Assembly: GCA_019459055.1 (NCBI GenBank)
Contig: JAIBEI010000010.1
Location: forward strand, 1 to 64,000
Source of the DNA: Thiobacillus sp.
Lineage (GTDB): Bacteria > Pseudomonadota > Gammaproteobacteria > Burkholderiales > Thiobacillaceae
Direction of reading: 5' to 3'
DNA: 64,000 nt
Shown here: one piece after another, positions 50,065 to 58,987 of the stretch
Numbering within the stretch: position 1 is the first letter of the stretch
Layout: every line of letters starts with the position of its first letter
Notes under the pieces: model-generated
What the model saw: only the letters and a program-made list of their open reading frames with translations
Databases searched by the model: none
Told to the model about the DNA's origin: nothing
Program-made: the position numbers and the translations under genes

Positions 50065-50603
50065 CAACGCGGCTCCACCGCAACCGCCATCACGCGCTGG
50101 TAGGGCGAAGCCACCGCCATCGGGGAAAATTCCTGATGCGCCACCAGATAGGAAGCGAAACGGTCGTCATCACGCGGATCCGAAGCCAGTCCGGCCTGCT
50201 GGAAGCCCGGCGCCACCGCCATCGGTGCCGTGGCAGGGGCATCCGACAGCAGCCCGGTCAGCGCAATCACGCCCCATACCGCAACCGAAGCGAACGATGC
50301 CACCGCCAGCCGCTGCGGCCACACACTACGGCGCGGCGCCAGCACGGTAGGTTCGGCTGCCAACTGCTCCGAAAAGCGTGCCATGAAATCGCCCTGTGCC
50401 GGTGCCATGCCACGCATCAGGTCGCCGACCATGTGGTATTCAGACCACTTGTGCCGCAAGACTTCATCATGTTTCATCGCCGTGATGCAGGCCTCGGTTT
50501 CGGCGCGTGCCGTTTCACCGTCGAGCGCGGCGGACAGGATCAACAACCGGTCGTCGGCCTGCTCTGCCTGGGGAAGGGTATCGGGTTTGCGAAGTGCTGA
50601 CAT
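50064..50603 (-). CDS. rseA: Anti-sigma-E factor RseA
   Basis: RseA holds sigma-E inactive. The ATG at 50603 has AGGTGG upstream and lies two bases after the rpoE stop, giving 179 residues. The cytoplasmic sigma-binding part has [20 protein letters not shown] and [16 protein letters not shown] single span ([19 protein letters not shown]) leads to a periplasmic tail with [22 protein letters not shown] that would bind RseB. An in-frame ATG three codons upstream overlaps rpoE. Confidence 0.93.
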   Translation of the reverse strand: MSALRKPDTLPQAEQADDRLLILSAALDGETARAETEACITAMKHDEVLRHKWSEYHMVGDLMRGMAPAQGDFMARFSEQLAAEPTVLAPRRSVWPQRLAVASFASVAVWGVIALTGLLSDAPATAPMAVAPGFQQAGLASDPRDDDRFASYLVAHQEFSPMAVASPYQRVMAVAVEPR

Positions 50604-50605
50604 GG

Positions 50606-51202
50606 TTACCACCTTTTATCCTGACTGGTGCCCAGCATCGGGCGTATCTTTTCGGCAATCGCCTCACGCGCACGGAATATTCGTGAACGCACGGTGCCAA
50701 TCGGACATTCCATCATCTGCGCAATGTCCTCGTAGCTCATGCCTTCGATTTCACGCAGCGTGATGGCCGTCCGCAATTCCTCGGGCAACGCATCGACGGC
50801 CTCATTCACTGCTTGGGCGATCTGCTTGGTATGAAGTTCCGCTTCCGGCGTCGCGATGTCGCGCAACAGGTCACCTTCCTCATAATTCTCGGCATCTTCC
50901 GCCTGCACATCGCTCGATACCGGCTGGCGTTTGTACGCCACCAGGTAATTCTTGGCGGTATTGACGGCGATGCGGTACAGCCAGGTGTAAAACGCGCTTT
51001 CGCCGCGAAATCCCGGCAATGCGCGATAGGCCTTGATAAAAGCTTCCTGCGTAATATCTTCCACCTCCGCCGCGTCTCGCACCATGCGCGACAACAGACG
51101 CCCGACCTTGCGGTGATACTTGATCACCAACAACTCGAATGCGCGCTTGTCGCCCTGCTGAGCACGTTCAACCAACACCTGATCCAGTTCGCGGTCTGAC
51201 AT
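50606..51202 (-). CDS. rpoE: RNA polymerase sigma factor RpoE (sigma-24)
   Basis: This group IV ECF sigma factor governs envelope stress genes. The ATG at 51202 ([18 protein letters not shown]), with GGGAG just upstream, gives 198 residues; the frame to 51289 adds a non-family tail. Region 2 shows [20 protein letters not shown] and [16 protein letters not shown]. Region 4 shows [19 protein letters not shown] and [14 protein letters not shown]. Upstream lies a good sigma-E promoter, indicating autoregulation. Confidence 0.96.
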   Translation of the reverse strand: MSDRELDQVLVERAQQGDKRAFELLVIKYHRKVGRLLSRMVRDAAEVEDITQEAFIKAYRALPGFRGESAFYTWLYRIAVNTAKNYLVAYKRQPVSSDVQAEDAENYEEGDLLRDIATPEAELHTKQIAQAVNEAVDALPEELRTAITLREIEGMSYEDIAQMMECPIGTVRSRIFRAREAIAEKIRPMLGTSQDKRW

Positions 51203-51260
51203 ATCTCCCTGCTGCTTTATGTTTATGCTGAAAGTATACGTGACCGCAGCTTCCAAAAGA

Positions 51261-51288
51261 TGAGAGGATGCTCGGGCCAAAAAGTTCA
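51261..51288 (-). promoter_or_regulatory. Sigma-E type promoter upstream of rpoE
   Basis: On the minus strand TGAACTT (51282-51288) and TCTCA (51261-51265) are separated by exactly 16 bases, matching the GAACTT-N16-TCTGA consensus closely. It lies about 60 bases before the rpoE ATG and overlaps the leader of divergent nadB. Confidence 0.8.
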
Positions 51289-51354
51289 CCCCATCAGCTT
51301 CGATGCAGCAGGGTGATTCTGACCAGGCCCAAGCCTGCTATCATCGCCCGATTC

Positions 51355-52980
51355 ATGCATAGACACGACGTCCTCATCCTCGGCAGCGGCCTCGCCGCGC
51401 TGACCACCGCGCTCAGGCTTGCCGACCGGCGCCGCGTCGCCATTGTCACCAAGCGGCAGATGATCGACGGCGCCAGCGACTGGGCGCAAGGCGGGATTGC
51501 GGCGGCAATCGACAGCGGCGACTCGGTGGAGTCGCATGTGCGCGACACCCAGGTCGCCGGCGCCGGCCTGTGCGACGAAGCGGTCACGCGCATGGTGGCC
51601 AGCCAGGCGCGCGAGATGATCAGCTGGCTGACCGCCAACGGCGTCGCCTTCACGCCCGATCCGCAGGCGCCCGGCGGCCTGCATCTGGCGCGCGAGGGCG
51701 GCCATTCCAGGCGCCGCGTGGTGCATGCGGCCGATGCCACCGGCCACGCTGTGCAGACCAGCCTGCTCGACCGCGTGCGCGCCCACCCCAATATCGAGAC
51801 CTTCGAGCAGCACGTCGCCATCGACCTCATCACCGGCAAGCGCGCCGGCGGCGAGGAGCGACAGATCCACGGCGCCTATGCGCTGAACAAGGACAGCGGC
51901 GAGGTCGAGACCTTCGCCGCAGGCCACACCGTGCTGGCCACCGGCGGTGCCGGCAAGGTCTATCTCTATACGTCCAATCCCGACACGGCGACCGGCGACG
52001 GCATTGCCATGGCGTGGCGCGCCGGCTGCCGGGTCGCCAACCTGGAATTCGTGCAGTTCCACCCGACCTGCCTGTATCACCCGCACGCCAAGTCCTTCCT
52101 CATCAGCGAGGCGGTGCGCGGCGAGGGCGGACGGCTGCTGCTGCCCGACGGCAGCCGCTTCATGCAGTTTCACGACGAACGCGCCGAACTCGCCCCGCGC
52201 GACGTGGTGGCGCGCGCGATCGACTTCGAGATGAAAAAACGCGGCATCGACTGCGTCTATCTCGACATCAGCCACATGCCGGCCGACTTCGTGCGCGAGC
52301 ATTTTCCGACCATCCACCGCCGCTGCCTGGAACTCGGCATCGACATCACGCGCCAGCCGATCCCGGTGGTGCCGGCCGCGCACTATACCTGCGGCGGCGT
52401 GGTCACCGACATGGACGCGCGCACCGACCTGTGCAACCTGCATGCGGTAGGCGAAGTCACGTTCACCGGCCTGCACGGCGCCAACCGGCTGGCGTCGAAC
52501 TCGCTGCTCGAATGCCTGGTGTTCGGCCATGCCGCCGCGCGCGACATCCTTGCCACCCCGCCCGCCCCAGCGCTCGATCTGCCGCCGTGGGACGCCTCGC
52601 GCGTCACCGATCCCGACGAGGAAGTGGTGATCTCGCACAACTGGGACGAGCTGCGCCGCTTCATGTGGGACTACGTCGGCATCGTGCGCACCAACAAACG
52701 GCTGACGCGCGCGTCGCACCGCATCCGCCTGCTGCGCGACGAAATCGACGAGTTCTACCGCAACTTCCGCGTCAGCAACGACCTGATCGAGCTGCGCAAC
52801 CTGGTGCAAAGCGCCGACCTCATCATCCGCTCGGCCCAGTTGCGGCAGGAAAGCCGCGGCCTGCACTACAGCCGCGACTACCCGGAGACGCTGCCGATCG
52901 CCGGCAACACGGTGCTCAACCCGCGCCCCGGGACGCTGTGTCCGAGCGTATGCGGCGTGTCCAGCGAAGCGACACCCTGA
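51355..52980 (+). CDS. nadB: L-aspartate oxidase
   Basis: NadB oxidises aspartate to iminoaspartate, the first step of NAD synthesis. The ATG at 51355 ([20 protein letters not shown]) gives 541 residues, like E. coli. FAD and active-site blocks are [80 protein letters not shown] and [20 protein letters not shown]. It diverges from rpoE, and its last 65 bases overlap the convergent ygfX-like gene. Confidence 0.96.
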   Translation: MHRHDVLILGSGLAALTTALRLADRRRVAIVTKRQMIDGASDWAQGGIAAAIDSGDSVESHVRDTQVAGAGLCDEAVTRMVASQAREMISWLTANGVAFTPDPQAPGGLHLAREGGHSRRRVVHAADATGHAVQTSLLDRVRAHPNIETFEQHVAIDLITGKRAGGEERQIHGAYALNKDSGEVETFAAGHTVLATGGAGKVYLYTSNPDTATGDGIAMAWRAGCRVANLEFVQFHPTCLYHPHAKSFLISEAVRGEGGRLLLPDGSRFMQFHDERAELAPRDVVARAIDFEMKKRGIDCVYLDISHMPADFVREHFPTIHRRCLELGIDITRQPIPVVPAAHYTCGGVVTDMDARTDLCNLHAVGEVTFTGLHGANRLASNSLLECLVFGHAAARDILATPPAPALDLPPWDASRVTDPDEEVVISHNWDELRRFMWDYVGIVRTNKRLTRASHRIRLLRDEIDEFYRNFRVSNDLIELRNLVQSADLIIRSAQLRQESRGLHYSRDYPETLPIAGNTVLNPRPGTLCPSVCGVSSEATP

Positions 52981-53347
52981 GGCGGCGCAGGTCGTCGGCA
53001 GCCGCGCTGTCGGACAGCAGCGTCAGGGTCCGCACCGGTTCGCCTGCCAGCCGGTAGCGCAGCACGATCAAGGCGGTCGAAACAAAACTGTCGCCCAATA
53101 TTTCGGCTTCGCGCCATTCAGCCGCGTCATCCAGGCATTGCAAGCGGCCGTCCGCCGCAACACGCAGGCTGGCCGGCGGGCGCGCGCGCTGCCAACCCCA
53201 CACGACCAGGCCCGTTACCGTCATGCCCAGCAGCAGCTGCAGGGTGCCCGGCAGCGCCGCGAGATAGAGGGCGACCAGCGCCAGCAGCAGCATGCCCGCC
53301 AGCAACAGCCCCAGTCGCTGTGAGGGCTTGAGCTCAATCTCGCGCAT
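52916..53347 (-). CDS. YgfX/CptA-like membrane protein
   Basis: From the ATG at 53347 ([20 protein letters not shown]) the product is 143 residues, with two close spans ([21 protein letters not shown] and [17 protein letters not shown]). A soluble domain follows ([58 protein letters not shown]). This is the YgfX architecture: a small membrane protein, in E. coli reported as CptA toxin paired with SdhE. No sdhE is adjacent here; ygfZ lies divergently 51 bases away. The last codons overlap nadB on the opposite strand. Confidence 0.75.
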   Translation of the reverse strand: MREIELKPSQRLGLLLAGMLLLALVALYLAALPGTLQLLLGMTVTGLVVWGWQRARPPASLRVAADGRLQCLDDAAEWREAEILGDSFVSTALIVLRYRLAGEPVRTLTLLSDSAAADDLRRLRVSLRWTRRIRSDTASRGAG

Positions 53348-53398
53348 CAGCGTGTACACTTTTGGCCTTCATTTCATTCCCCTTAACTGGAACGCATC

Positions 53399-54427
53399 GT
53401 GATCGATTCCTGGAAAACCTTTCTGCAATCCCAAGGCGCAGCAATCGAAGCCGACAGCGTGCTGCATTATGGCGACCCCGCCGCCGAACGCGCGGCCGCC
53501 ACGGACGGCACCATTGTGGCGGATCTGTCGCAACTCGGCGTCATCGCGCTGCGCGGCGAGGACACTCCCGCTTTCCTGCAGGGCCAACTCAGCAACGACG
53601 TGCGCGCGCTGCACGCCGACAGCGCGCAGTGGAGCGGTTATTGCAACCCCAAGGGGCGCCTGCTCGGCAATTTCCTGGCGTGGCGGCAGGGCGAGGATTA
53701 TTGCCTGCAGCTTTCGGGCGACATTCTTGCCGGCGTGCTGAAGCGCCTGTCCATGTTCATCCTGCGCGCCAAGGTGCAGGCGCGCGATGCCAGCGACGAA
53801 AACGTGCGGCTGGTCGTCGCCGGCAGGCAGGCGCTGGCGGCGGTGACCGCCGCGATGGGCGCCGTGCCGGAAGCTGCGATGCGCTCGGTCGCCGGCGAGG
53901 CCGGCCAGGTGATCCGCCTGGGCGACGACAAATTCGTGCTGTCGATCGCGCCCGAACGTGCCGCCGCCGTGTGGCAGGCGCTGCGCCAGTCGGCCACCCC
54001 GGTCGGGGTGCCCGTATGGGACTGGCTGCGGCTCAACGCCGGCATTCCGATGATCGTCGCCGCCACCCAGGAGCTGTTCGTGCCGCAGATGGTCAACCTC
54101 GAAGTCATCGGCGGGGTCAGCTTCCAGAAGGGCTGCTACCCGGGCCAGGAAATCGTTGCGCGCAGCCAGTATCTGGGCAAGCTCAAGCGCCGCATGTTTT
54201 TGGCGCATGTGGACGCCGAAGCCGCGCCGGGCGACCCTTTATACAGTGCCGACATGGGCGGCCAGGCCACCGGAACCGTGGTCAACGCAGCGCCGGCGCC
54301 GGCCGGCGGCTTCGATGTGCTGGCCGTCGCCCAGGTCGAAAGTGCGAATACGCAGATCCTGCATCTGAAAGCCGCCGACGGCGCGGCCTTGACCCTGAAG
54401 CCCCTGCCCTATGCGCTGCCCGAGTAG
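53399..54427 (+). CDS. ygfZ: Folate-binding YgfZ-family protein
   Basis: This tetrahydrofolate-dependent protein supports Fe-S cluster assembly and repair. The 342-residue product starts at a GTG (53399) and resembles the aminomethyltransferase fold. It has TIVADLSQLGVIALRGED, FLQGQLSNDVRAL and GYCNPKGRLLGNFL, and the family's signature KGCYPGQEIVARSQYLGKLKR. The following DUF4936 gene starts directly after its stop codon. Confidence 0.93.
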   Translation: MIDSWKTFLQSQGAAIEADSVLHYGDPAAERAAATDGTIVADLSQLGVIALRGEDTPAFLQGQLSNDVRALHADSAQWSGYCNPKGRLLGNFLAWRQGEDYCLQLSGDILAGVLKRLSMFILRAKVQARDASDENVRLVVAGRQALAAVTAAMGAVPEAAMRSVAGEAGQVIRLGDDKFVLSIAPERAAAVWQALRQSATPVGVPVWDWLRLNAGIPMIVAATQELFVPQMVNLEVIGGVSFQKGCYPGQEIVARSQYLGKLKRRMFLAHVDAEAAPGDPLYSADMGGQATGTVVNAAPAPAGGFDVLAVAQVESANTQILHLKAADGAALTLKPLPYALPE

Positions 54428-54703
54428 GTGAAGCACGCCTATGTCTATTACCGCATCGATCCGGTGCAGGCTGGCCTGGCTGCTGTCCGGATCAATACGC
54501 TGCTGGAAACGATGTCCCCGCATTGCAGCCAGTTGCCGCGGCGGCTGAGCCGCTGTGACGATGCGACGACATGGATGGAGATTTATGAGGACATTGCCGA
54601 CTTTGCGGCATTTGTCGCTGCCTTGAACTCCGCTGTCCAGATGATCGGCTGCGCGGCATTCACCCAGGACGAACGCCATCTGGAATGTTTTTTCCTGGGC
54701 TGA
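54428..54703 (+). CDS. DUF4936 family protein
   Basis: This 91-residue protein begins with a GTG immediately after the ygfZ stop, so translation is coupled. It has MKHAYVYYRIDPVQAG, RINTLLETM, RLSRCDDATTWMEIYEDI and HLECFFLG at the C-terminus, a pattern I associate with DUF4936 of betaproteobacteria, usually behind ygfZ. No signal peptide or span. Function unknown; perhaps a ferredoxin-like-fold small protein. Confidence 0.75.
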   Translation: MKHAYVYYRIDPVQAGLAAVRINTLLETMSPHCSQLPRRLSRCDDATTWMEIYEDIADFAAFVAALNSAVQMIGCAAFTQDERHLECFFLG

Positions 54704-54740
54704 TTACGCGCCCGTTAAAGCGGCTCGGCTCGCTTCGCTT

Positions 54741-55808
54741 TCAGGCGATCTCCTCGACCGGAACGCGCGCAGCCAGGGCACACAGCAGTTCATAACTGCT
54801 GGTGCCCGCGGCTGCGGCCACCACATCCACCGACAGCCCCTCCCCCCACAGCACCACCGGACTGCCGATGCCGGCATCGGCGCATTCGCTCAGGTCCACG
54901 CACAGCATGTCCATCGAGACCCGTCCCAAGGTTCGACTGGCGCGGCCGTTGACCAGCACCGGGGTGCCCGTCAGCGCGTGGCGCGGATAACCGTCCGCAT
55001 AGCCGCAGGCCACCACGCCCACCCGCATCGTGCGTTCGGCGCGATACAACTGGCCGTAACCCACCCCCTCGCCTGCCTGCAGGGTCTGCACGCTGATGAT
55101 TTCCGATTGCAGCGTCATCGCCGGCCGCAACCCAAATTGCTCGGCCGGCACATCGGCAAAAGGCGAGGCGCCGTACAGCATGATGCCGGGGCGCGCCCAG
55201 GCCCCCAGGGTTTCCGGATAACGCAGCAGCGCCGCCGAGTTGGCGCTGCTCCACGGCAGGCCATAACCGGCGATCTCGCGCAGAAACGGCTGCAACTGCC
55301 AATCCACCCCCGCGGCCTCGTCTGCCTGGGCGAAGTGGGTCATCAGCGTGATGCCGGCCACTCCGGGCAGGCTTTGCGTTCGCGCGACGATGGCGGCGTG
55401 GTCGGCGAGCGGAAGCCCCAGCCGGTGCATGCCGCTGTCGAACTTGAGGAAGACCTGAATGGGGCGTGCAGGCGGCCGCTGCTGCAGCCAGTCGATATGC
55501 ACGGGATGATGCAGCACCGGCCACAGATCCAGTTCGGCGCAGGTAGCGATCTCGTCCGCACTGAAAACTCCTTCCAGCAGCAGGATCGGCTTCTCGACCC
55601 CCATCAGGCGCAGGTTTGCGGCCTCTTCCAGCGTCAGCACAGCGAAGCCGTCCGCTGCCGCCAAAGCGCGCAGCGCGCGCGACAGTCCGTGACCATAGGC
55701 GTTGGCCTTGACTACCGCAAACACGCACGCCGTCCCCGCGTGACGGCGCGCCACGCGCAGGTTGTGCGCCATCGCATCAATGGAAATGCGCGCTTTGATT
55801 GGGCGCAT
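54741..55808 (-). CDS. alr: Alanine racemase
   Basis: This PLP enzyme makes D-alanine for peptidoglycan. The 355-residue product has FAVVKANAYGHGLSRALR with the PLP-Lys, KFDSGMHRLGLPL and ARPGIMLYGASPFAD. ERTMRVGVVACGYADGYPRH and VSMDMLCVDLSECAD complete the family pattern, including the catalytic Tyr region GYGQLYRAE. Length is typical. It follows dnaB by five bases. Confidence 0.95.
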   Translation of the reverse strand: MRPIKARISIDAMAHNLRVARRHAGTACVFAVVKANAYGHGLSRALRALAAADGFAVLTLEEAANLRLMGVEKPILLLEGVFSADEIATCAELDLWPVLHHPVHIDWLQQRPPARPIQVFLKFDSGMHRLGLPLADHAAIVARTQSLPGVAGITLMTHFAQADEAAGVDWQLQPFLREIAGYGLPWSSANSAALLRYPETLGAWARPGIMLYGASPFADVPAEQFGLRPAMTLQSEIISVQTLQAGEGVGYGQLYRAERTMRVGVVACGYADGYPRHALTGTPVLVNGRASRTLGRVSMDMLCVDLSECADAGIGSPVVLWGEGLSVDVVAAAAGTSSYELLCALAARVPVEEIA

Positions 55809-55813
55809 CTGGA

Positions 55814-57205
55814 TTAGTAGGAGCCTGGCTGCGCCAGTGTTTCGAAGCGCGTGTATTCGCCGACGAAAGCCAGCCGCACGGTGCCGATGGGGCCATTACG
55901 CTGCTTGCTGATAATGATTTCTGCGGTGCCCTTGTCCTGAGTGTCGGGGTTGTAGACCTCGTCGCGATAGATGAACAGGATGACGTCGGCATCCTGTTCG
56001 ATGGCGCCCGATTCGCGCAGGTCGGACATCACCGGCCGCTTGTTGGGGCGCTGCTCGAGGCTGCGGTTCAGCTGCGACAGCGCGACCACCGGCACGTGCA
56101 GTTCTTTCGCCAGGCCCTTGAGGGCGCGCGAGATTTCCGAGATTTCGGTGGCGCGGTTTTCGCCCGAGCTGCTGGCAGACATCAGCTGGATGTAGTCGAT
56201 GATGATCAGGCCGAGCTTGCCGCACTGGCGCTGCAGGCGCCGGGCGCGGGCGCGCAGTTCCAGCACATTGAGCCCCGGTGTTTCGTCGATGAAGATGGGG
56301 GCGTCGTTGAGCTTGCCGAGGGCGTAGGTGAGGCGCTGCCAGTCGTCCTCGCCCAGCTTGCCGGTACGCAGGCGATGCTGGTCGAGCTTGCCGACCGAGC
56401 CGATCATCCGCATCACCAGCTGCTGGCCGCCCATTTCCATGGAAAAGACCGCCACCGGCAAGCCGGTATCGAGCGCGACGTTCTCGCCGATGTTGATCGA
56501 GAATGCGGTCTTGCCCATCGACGGGCGCCCGGCGACGATGATCAGATCGCCCGGCTGGAAACCCGAGGTCTTCTGGTCGAGATCGTGAAATCCGGTGGGC
56601 ACGCCGGTGATGCCGGAATCGTTGTCGCGGTGATACAGCTCGTCGATGCGCTCGACCACTTCTTTCAAAAGCGGCTTGATTTCAGTGAAGCCCGCCTGGC
56701 CACGGCTGCCCGACTCGGCAATCTCGAACACCTTGGCCTCGGCCTCGTCGAGCAACTGCGAAGCGCTGCGCCCGGCCGGAGCATAAGCGGTGTCGGCAAT
56801 CCCGGTCGCCACCTCGGCCAGACGGCGCATCACCGAACGCTCGCGCACAATTTCGGCATAGCGGCGGATGTTGGCGGCCGACGGTGTGTTACTCGCCAGC
56901 GCGACAATGTAGGCAAGCCCGCCGACGCTCTCGAGCTGACCCAGCGATTGCAGCGCCTCGGTTACCGTCACCGCGTCCGCCGGGCGATTTTCCGCAATCT
57001 GCCGCACGATCGCGCGCAGGATCTGGCGATGATCCTGGCGGTAGAAATCGCTTTCCGACACCACATCGCCAATACGATCCCATGCGCCGTTGTCGAGCAG
57101 CAAGCCGCCCAACACTGCCTGCTCGGCTTCCAGGGAATGCGGCGGCAGGCGCATTTGCGCCAGCTGGGGGTCGGAATTCGGAGTAAACGAGTGGATAGCG
57201 GCCAT
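55814..57205 (-). CDS. dnaB: Replicative DNA helicase
   Basis: DnaB is the hexameric helicase of the replication fork. The 463-residue product has an N-terminal helical domain (LRLPPHSLEAEQAVLGGLL-like start), then IIVAGRPSMGKTAFSINIGEN (Walker A) and AVFSMEMGGQQLVMRM. LGLIIIDYIQLMSA (Walker B), SRALKGLAKELHVPVVALSQL and SDLRESGAIEQDADVILFIYR follow. It is downstream of rplI, separated from it by a strong terminator. Confidence 0.96.
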   Translation of the reverse strand: MAAIHSFTPNSDPQLAQMRLPPHSLEAEQAVLGGLLLDNGAWDRIGDVVSESDFYRQDHRQILRAIVRQIAENRPADAVTVTEALQSLGQLESVGGLAYIVALASNTPSAANIRRYAEIVRERSVMRRLAEVATGIADTAYAPAGRSASQLLDEAEAKVFEIAESGSRGQAGFTEIKPLLKEVVERIDELYHRDNDSGITGVPTGFHDLDQKTSGFQPGDLIIVAGRPSMGKTAFSINIGENVALDTGLPVAVFSMEMGGQQLVMRMIGSVGKLDQHRLRTGKLGEDDWQRLTYALGKLNDAPIFIDETPGLNVLELRARARRLQRQCGKLGLIIIDYIQLMSASSSGENRATEISEISRALKGLAKELHVPVVALSQLNRSLEQRPNKRPVMSDLRESGAIEQDADVILFIYRDEVYNPDTQDKGTAEIIISKQRNGPIGTVRLAFVGEYTRFETLAQPGSY

Positions 57206-57295
57206 GGCCGGATTCTAGTCTTCCCCCCCCCCCACACAAAGGGATAAGGCTGTGGATAAAGCAGGTACAGCCGGGAATATCCTGAAGGCACACGT

Positions 57296-57318
57296 AAAAA
57301 AAGGGAGCCGAAGCCCCC
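57296..57318 (-). terminator. Rho-independent terminator after rplI
   Basis: On the minus strand GGGGGC-TTCG-GCTCCC (one G-T wobble) has a stable UUCG-type loop and is followed by a run of seven T. It lies 24 bases after the rplI stop and separates the ribosomal operon from dnaB. Confidence 0.85.
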
Positions 57319-57341
57319 CTTTTTCGACCTGCCCGGCAGCG

Positions 57342-57791
57342 TTACTGCTGGCCGGTCACCACCACCGTGATGTTGGCGGTAATGTCGGCGTGCAGCGCCA
57401 GCACCACCGGGTATTCGCCGAGGGTCTTGAACGGGCCTTCGGGCAAACGGATCTCCGACTTGGCCACTTCATGGCCTTGCGCTTTCAGCGCATCGGAAAT
57501 ATCGGCGTTGGTGATGGAGCCGAACAGGCGGCCATCGACGCCGGCTTTCTGGCTGATGGTCACGCTCGTGCCTTCGAGCTTTTCGGCACGGCGCTGGGCG
57601 TCGGCCAGTTTCTCGGCGGCAACGCGCTCCAATTCGGCCTTCTGCACGGCGAATGCTTCCATATTGGCTTGCGTGGCGCGACGCGCACGGCCGGTCGGAA
57701 TCAGATAGTTGCGAGCGTAGCCGTCTTTTACTTTGACCACATCACCCAGGTCGCCCAGTTTGCCGACTTTGTCGATCAGAATCACTTGCAT
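57342..57791 (-). CDS. rplI: 50S ribosomal protein L9
   Basis: This 149-residue protein (ATG at 57791) begins [25 protein letters not shown], then [19 protein letters not shown], the long connecting helix and the C-terminal domain [16 protein letters not shown]. Length equals E. coli L9. It is the last gene of rpsF-priB-rpsR-rplI. An ATG two codons upstream is in frame but unlikely. Confidence 0.97.
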   Translation of the reverse strand: MQVILIDKVGKLGDLGDVVKVKDGYARNYLIPTGRARRATQANMEAFAVQKAELERVAAEKLADAQRRAEKLEGTSVTISQKAGVDGRLFGSITNADISDALKAQGHEVAKSEIRLPEGPFKTLGEYPVVLALHADITANITVVVTGQQ

Positions 57792-57801
57792 GGTCATCTC
57801 C

Positions 57802-58092
57802 TCAATGCAGGTCGGTGTAAGGCATCAGCGCCAGGAAGCGCGCACGCTTGATCGCGGTGCCCAGCTGACGCTGGTAGTGCGCCTTGGTGCCCGTGATGCG
57901 CGCCGGGATGATGCGGCCATTTTCGGCTATGAATTCCTTCAGAACGTCAATGTCCTTGTAATCGATCTCAACCACTTTTTCAGCGGTGAAACGGCAGAAC
58001 TTGCGACGCTTGAAGAGACCACGATTGCCGCTGTCGCGGCCACCTTTTTTGGCGAACTTGCCGCCGGTTTTACCACCCATGGGACGTGCCAT
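57802..58092 (-). CDS. rpsR: 30S ribosomal protein S18
   Basis: This 96-residue protein has a basic N-terminal extension ([17 protein letters not shown]) followed by the core [40 protein letters not shown] and [19 protein letters not shown]. The core is about 75 residues as in E. coli; the longer N-terminus is common in betaproteobacteria. It follows priB by three bases. Confidence 0.96.
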   Translation of the reverse strand: MARPMGGKTGGKFAKKGGRDSGNRGLFKRRKFCRFTAEKVVEIDYKDIDVLKEFIAENGRIIPARITGTKAHYQRQLGTAIKRARFLALMPYTDLH

Positions 58093-58095
58093 GAT

Positions 58096-58386
58096 TCATT
58101 CCTTTTCGATTCGATTCAATATCAGGATCAGCTGACGGCTTTTCACGCTGCGCCGGTTCAACGCGCCTTCCAGTTTCACCTGCGTTCCAGTATTCAGTTG
58201 CGCCAACTGACTGGCAAGCGCTCCGCTCGCCTGTACCGTCAACTCGCATTCCACCTGCCGGACTTGCGTGGCCACTGTCTGACTGCTGCGGTGCAAAATC
58301 ACCGCTTCGGCAATCGGCACACCCGCCGGACTGTAACGCAAAGGGTCGACCTGGATGAGCGCTCCGCTGATGACCAGCCTATTCAC
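58096..58386 (-). CDS. priB: Primosomal replication protein N
   Basis: PriB is a single OB-fold, ssDNA-binding dimer that helps PriA restart forks. The 96-residue product starts MNRLVISGALIQVDPLRYSP. It contains GVPIAEAVILHRSSQTVATQ, then ECELTVQASGALASQLAQL and GTQVKLEGALNRRSVKSRQL. Position between rpsF and rpsR is the classic site. Length is close to the E. coli protein (104). Confidence 0.93.
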   Translation of the reverse strand: MNRLVISGALIQVDPLRYSPAGVPIAEAVILHRSSQTVATQVRQVECELTVQASGALASQLAQLNTGTQVKLEGALNRRSVKSRQLILILNRIEKE

Positions 58387-58403
58387 TCATTCAGACCACG
58401 CAC

Positions 58404-58820
58404 TCAGGCAGCGGCTGGCTGTTCGGCTGCCACTTCTTCTGTCTTGGCAGTTTCTGCCTTGGCGGTTTCTGCCTTGGCGCTGTCCAGGATGTCGCGCGAC
58501 TTTTCTTCCTTCATCATCGGCGAAGCCGTGGTCACGGCGGCCGCGTGCTTGATGGTCAGATGGCGCAGCACGGCATCGTTGAACTTGAAGCCATGTTCGA
58601 GTTCGTCCAGCGTTTCCTGATCGCACTCGATGTTCATCAGAACGTAGTGGGCCTTGTGGACTTTCTGGATCGGGTAGGCCATCTGGCGGCGGCCCCAGTC
58701 TTCCAGGCGGTGGACGCTGCCGCCGCGCGTGGTGATGTTGCTGCGATAGCGTTCGATCATGGCGGGCACCTGCTCGCTCTGATCGGGATGGACGATAAAT
58801 ACGATTTCGTAATGCCGCAT
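58404..58820 (-). CDS. rpsF: 30S ribosomal protein S6
   Basis: This 138-residue protein starts [21 protein letters not shown], then [40 protein letters not shown] and [14 protein letters not shown]. The C-terminus is an Ala/Glu-rich tail (about 105-138) with the repeated [15 protein letters not shown] unit, presumably flexible; such tails vary between species. It is the first gene of the ribosomal operon. Confidence 0.96.
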   Translation of the reverse strand: MRHYEIVFIVHPDQSEQVPAMIERYRSNITTRGGSVHRLEDWGRRQMAYPIQKVHKAHYVLMNIECDQETLDELEHGFKFNDAVLRHLTIKHAAAVTTASPMMKEEKSRDILDSAKAETAKAETAKTEEVAAEQPAAA

Positions 58821-58901
58821 CGAGTTTCCTTTCGGTTCAGCCCCCCGCTGCGGTGCGGTGGGGCAAGGTTAAGTAGCCTTGGGCAATAAACAGCCAAGGT
58901 C

Positions 58902-58928
58902 AAAAAACAATCCCCGGCAAACCGGGGA
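58902..58928 (-). terminator. Rho-independent terminator after the amino-acid decarboxylase gene
   Basis: On the minus strand TCCCCGG-TTTG-CCGGGGA is a perfect seven-base stem followed by TTGTTTTTTG. It lies 60 bases past the decarboxylase stop and insulates the rpsF operon from readthrough. Confidence 0.9.
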
Positions 58929-58987
58929 CTGCGAATAATACGCTTTATTCCTGACGAATCAAGCCTGTCGCCGCGGCCGGCGGCCGT

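Noticed and set aside
57220-57240. C-rich run before dnaB as a regulatory element
   Set aside because: It is a simple homopolymer of about ten C with no flanking symmetry. It could be variable, but no function can be supported.
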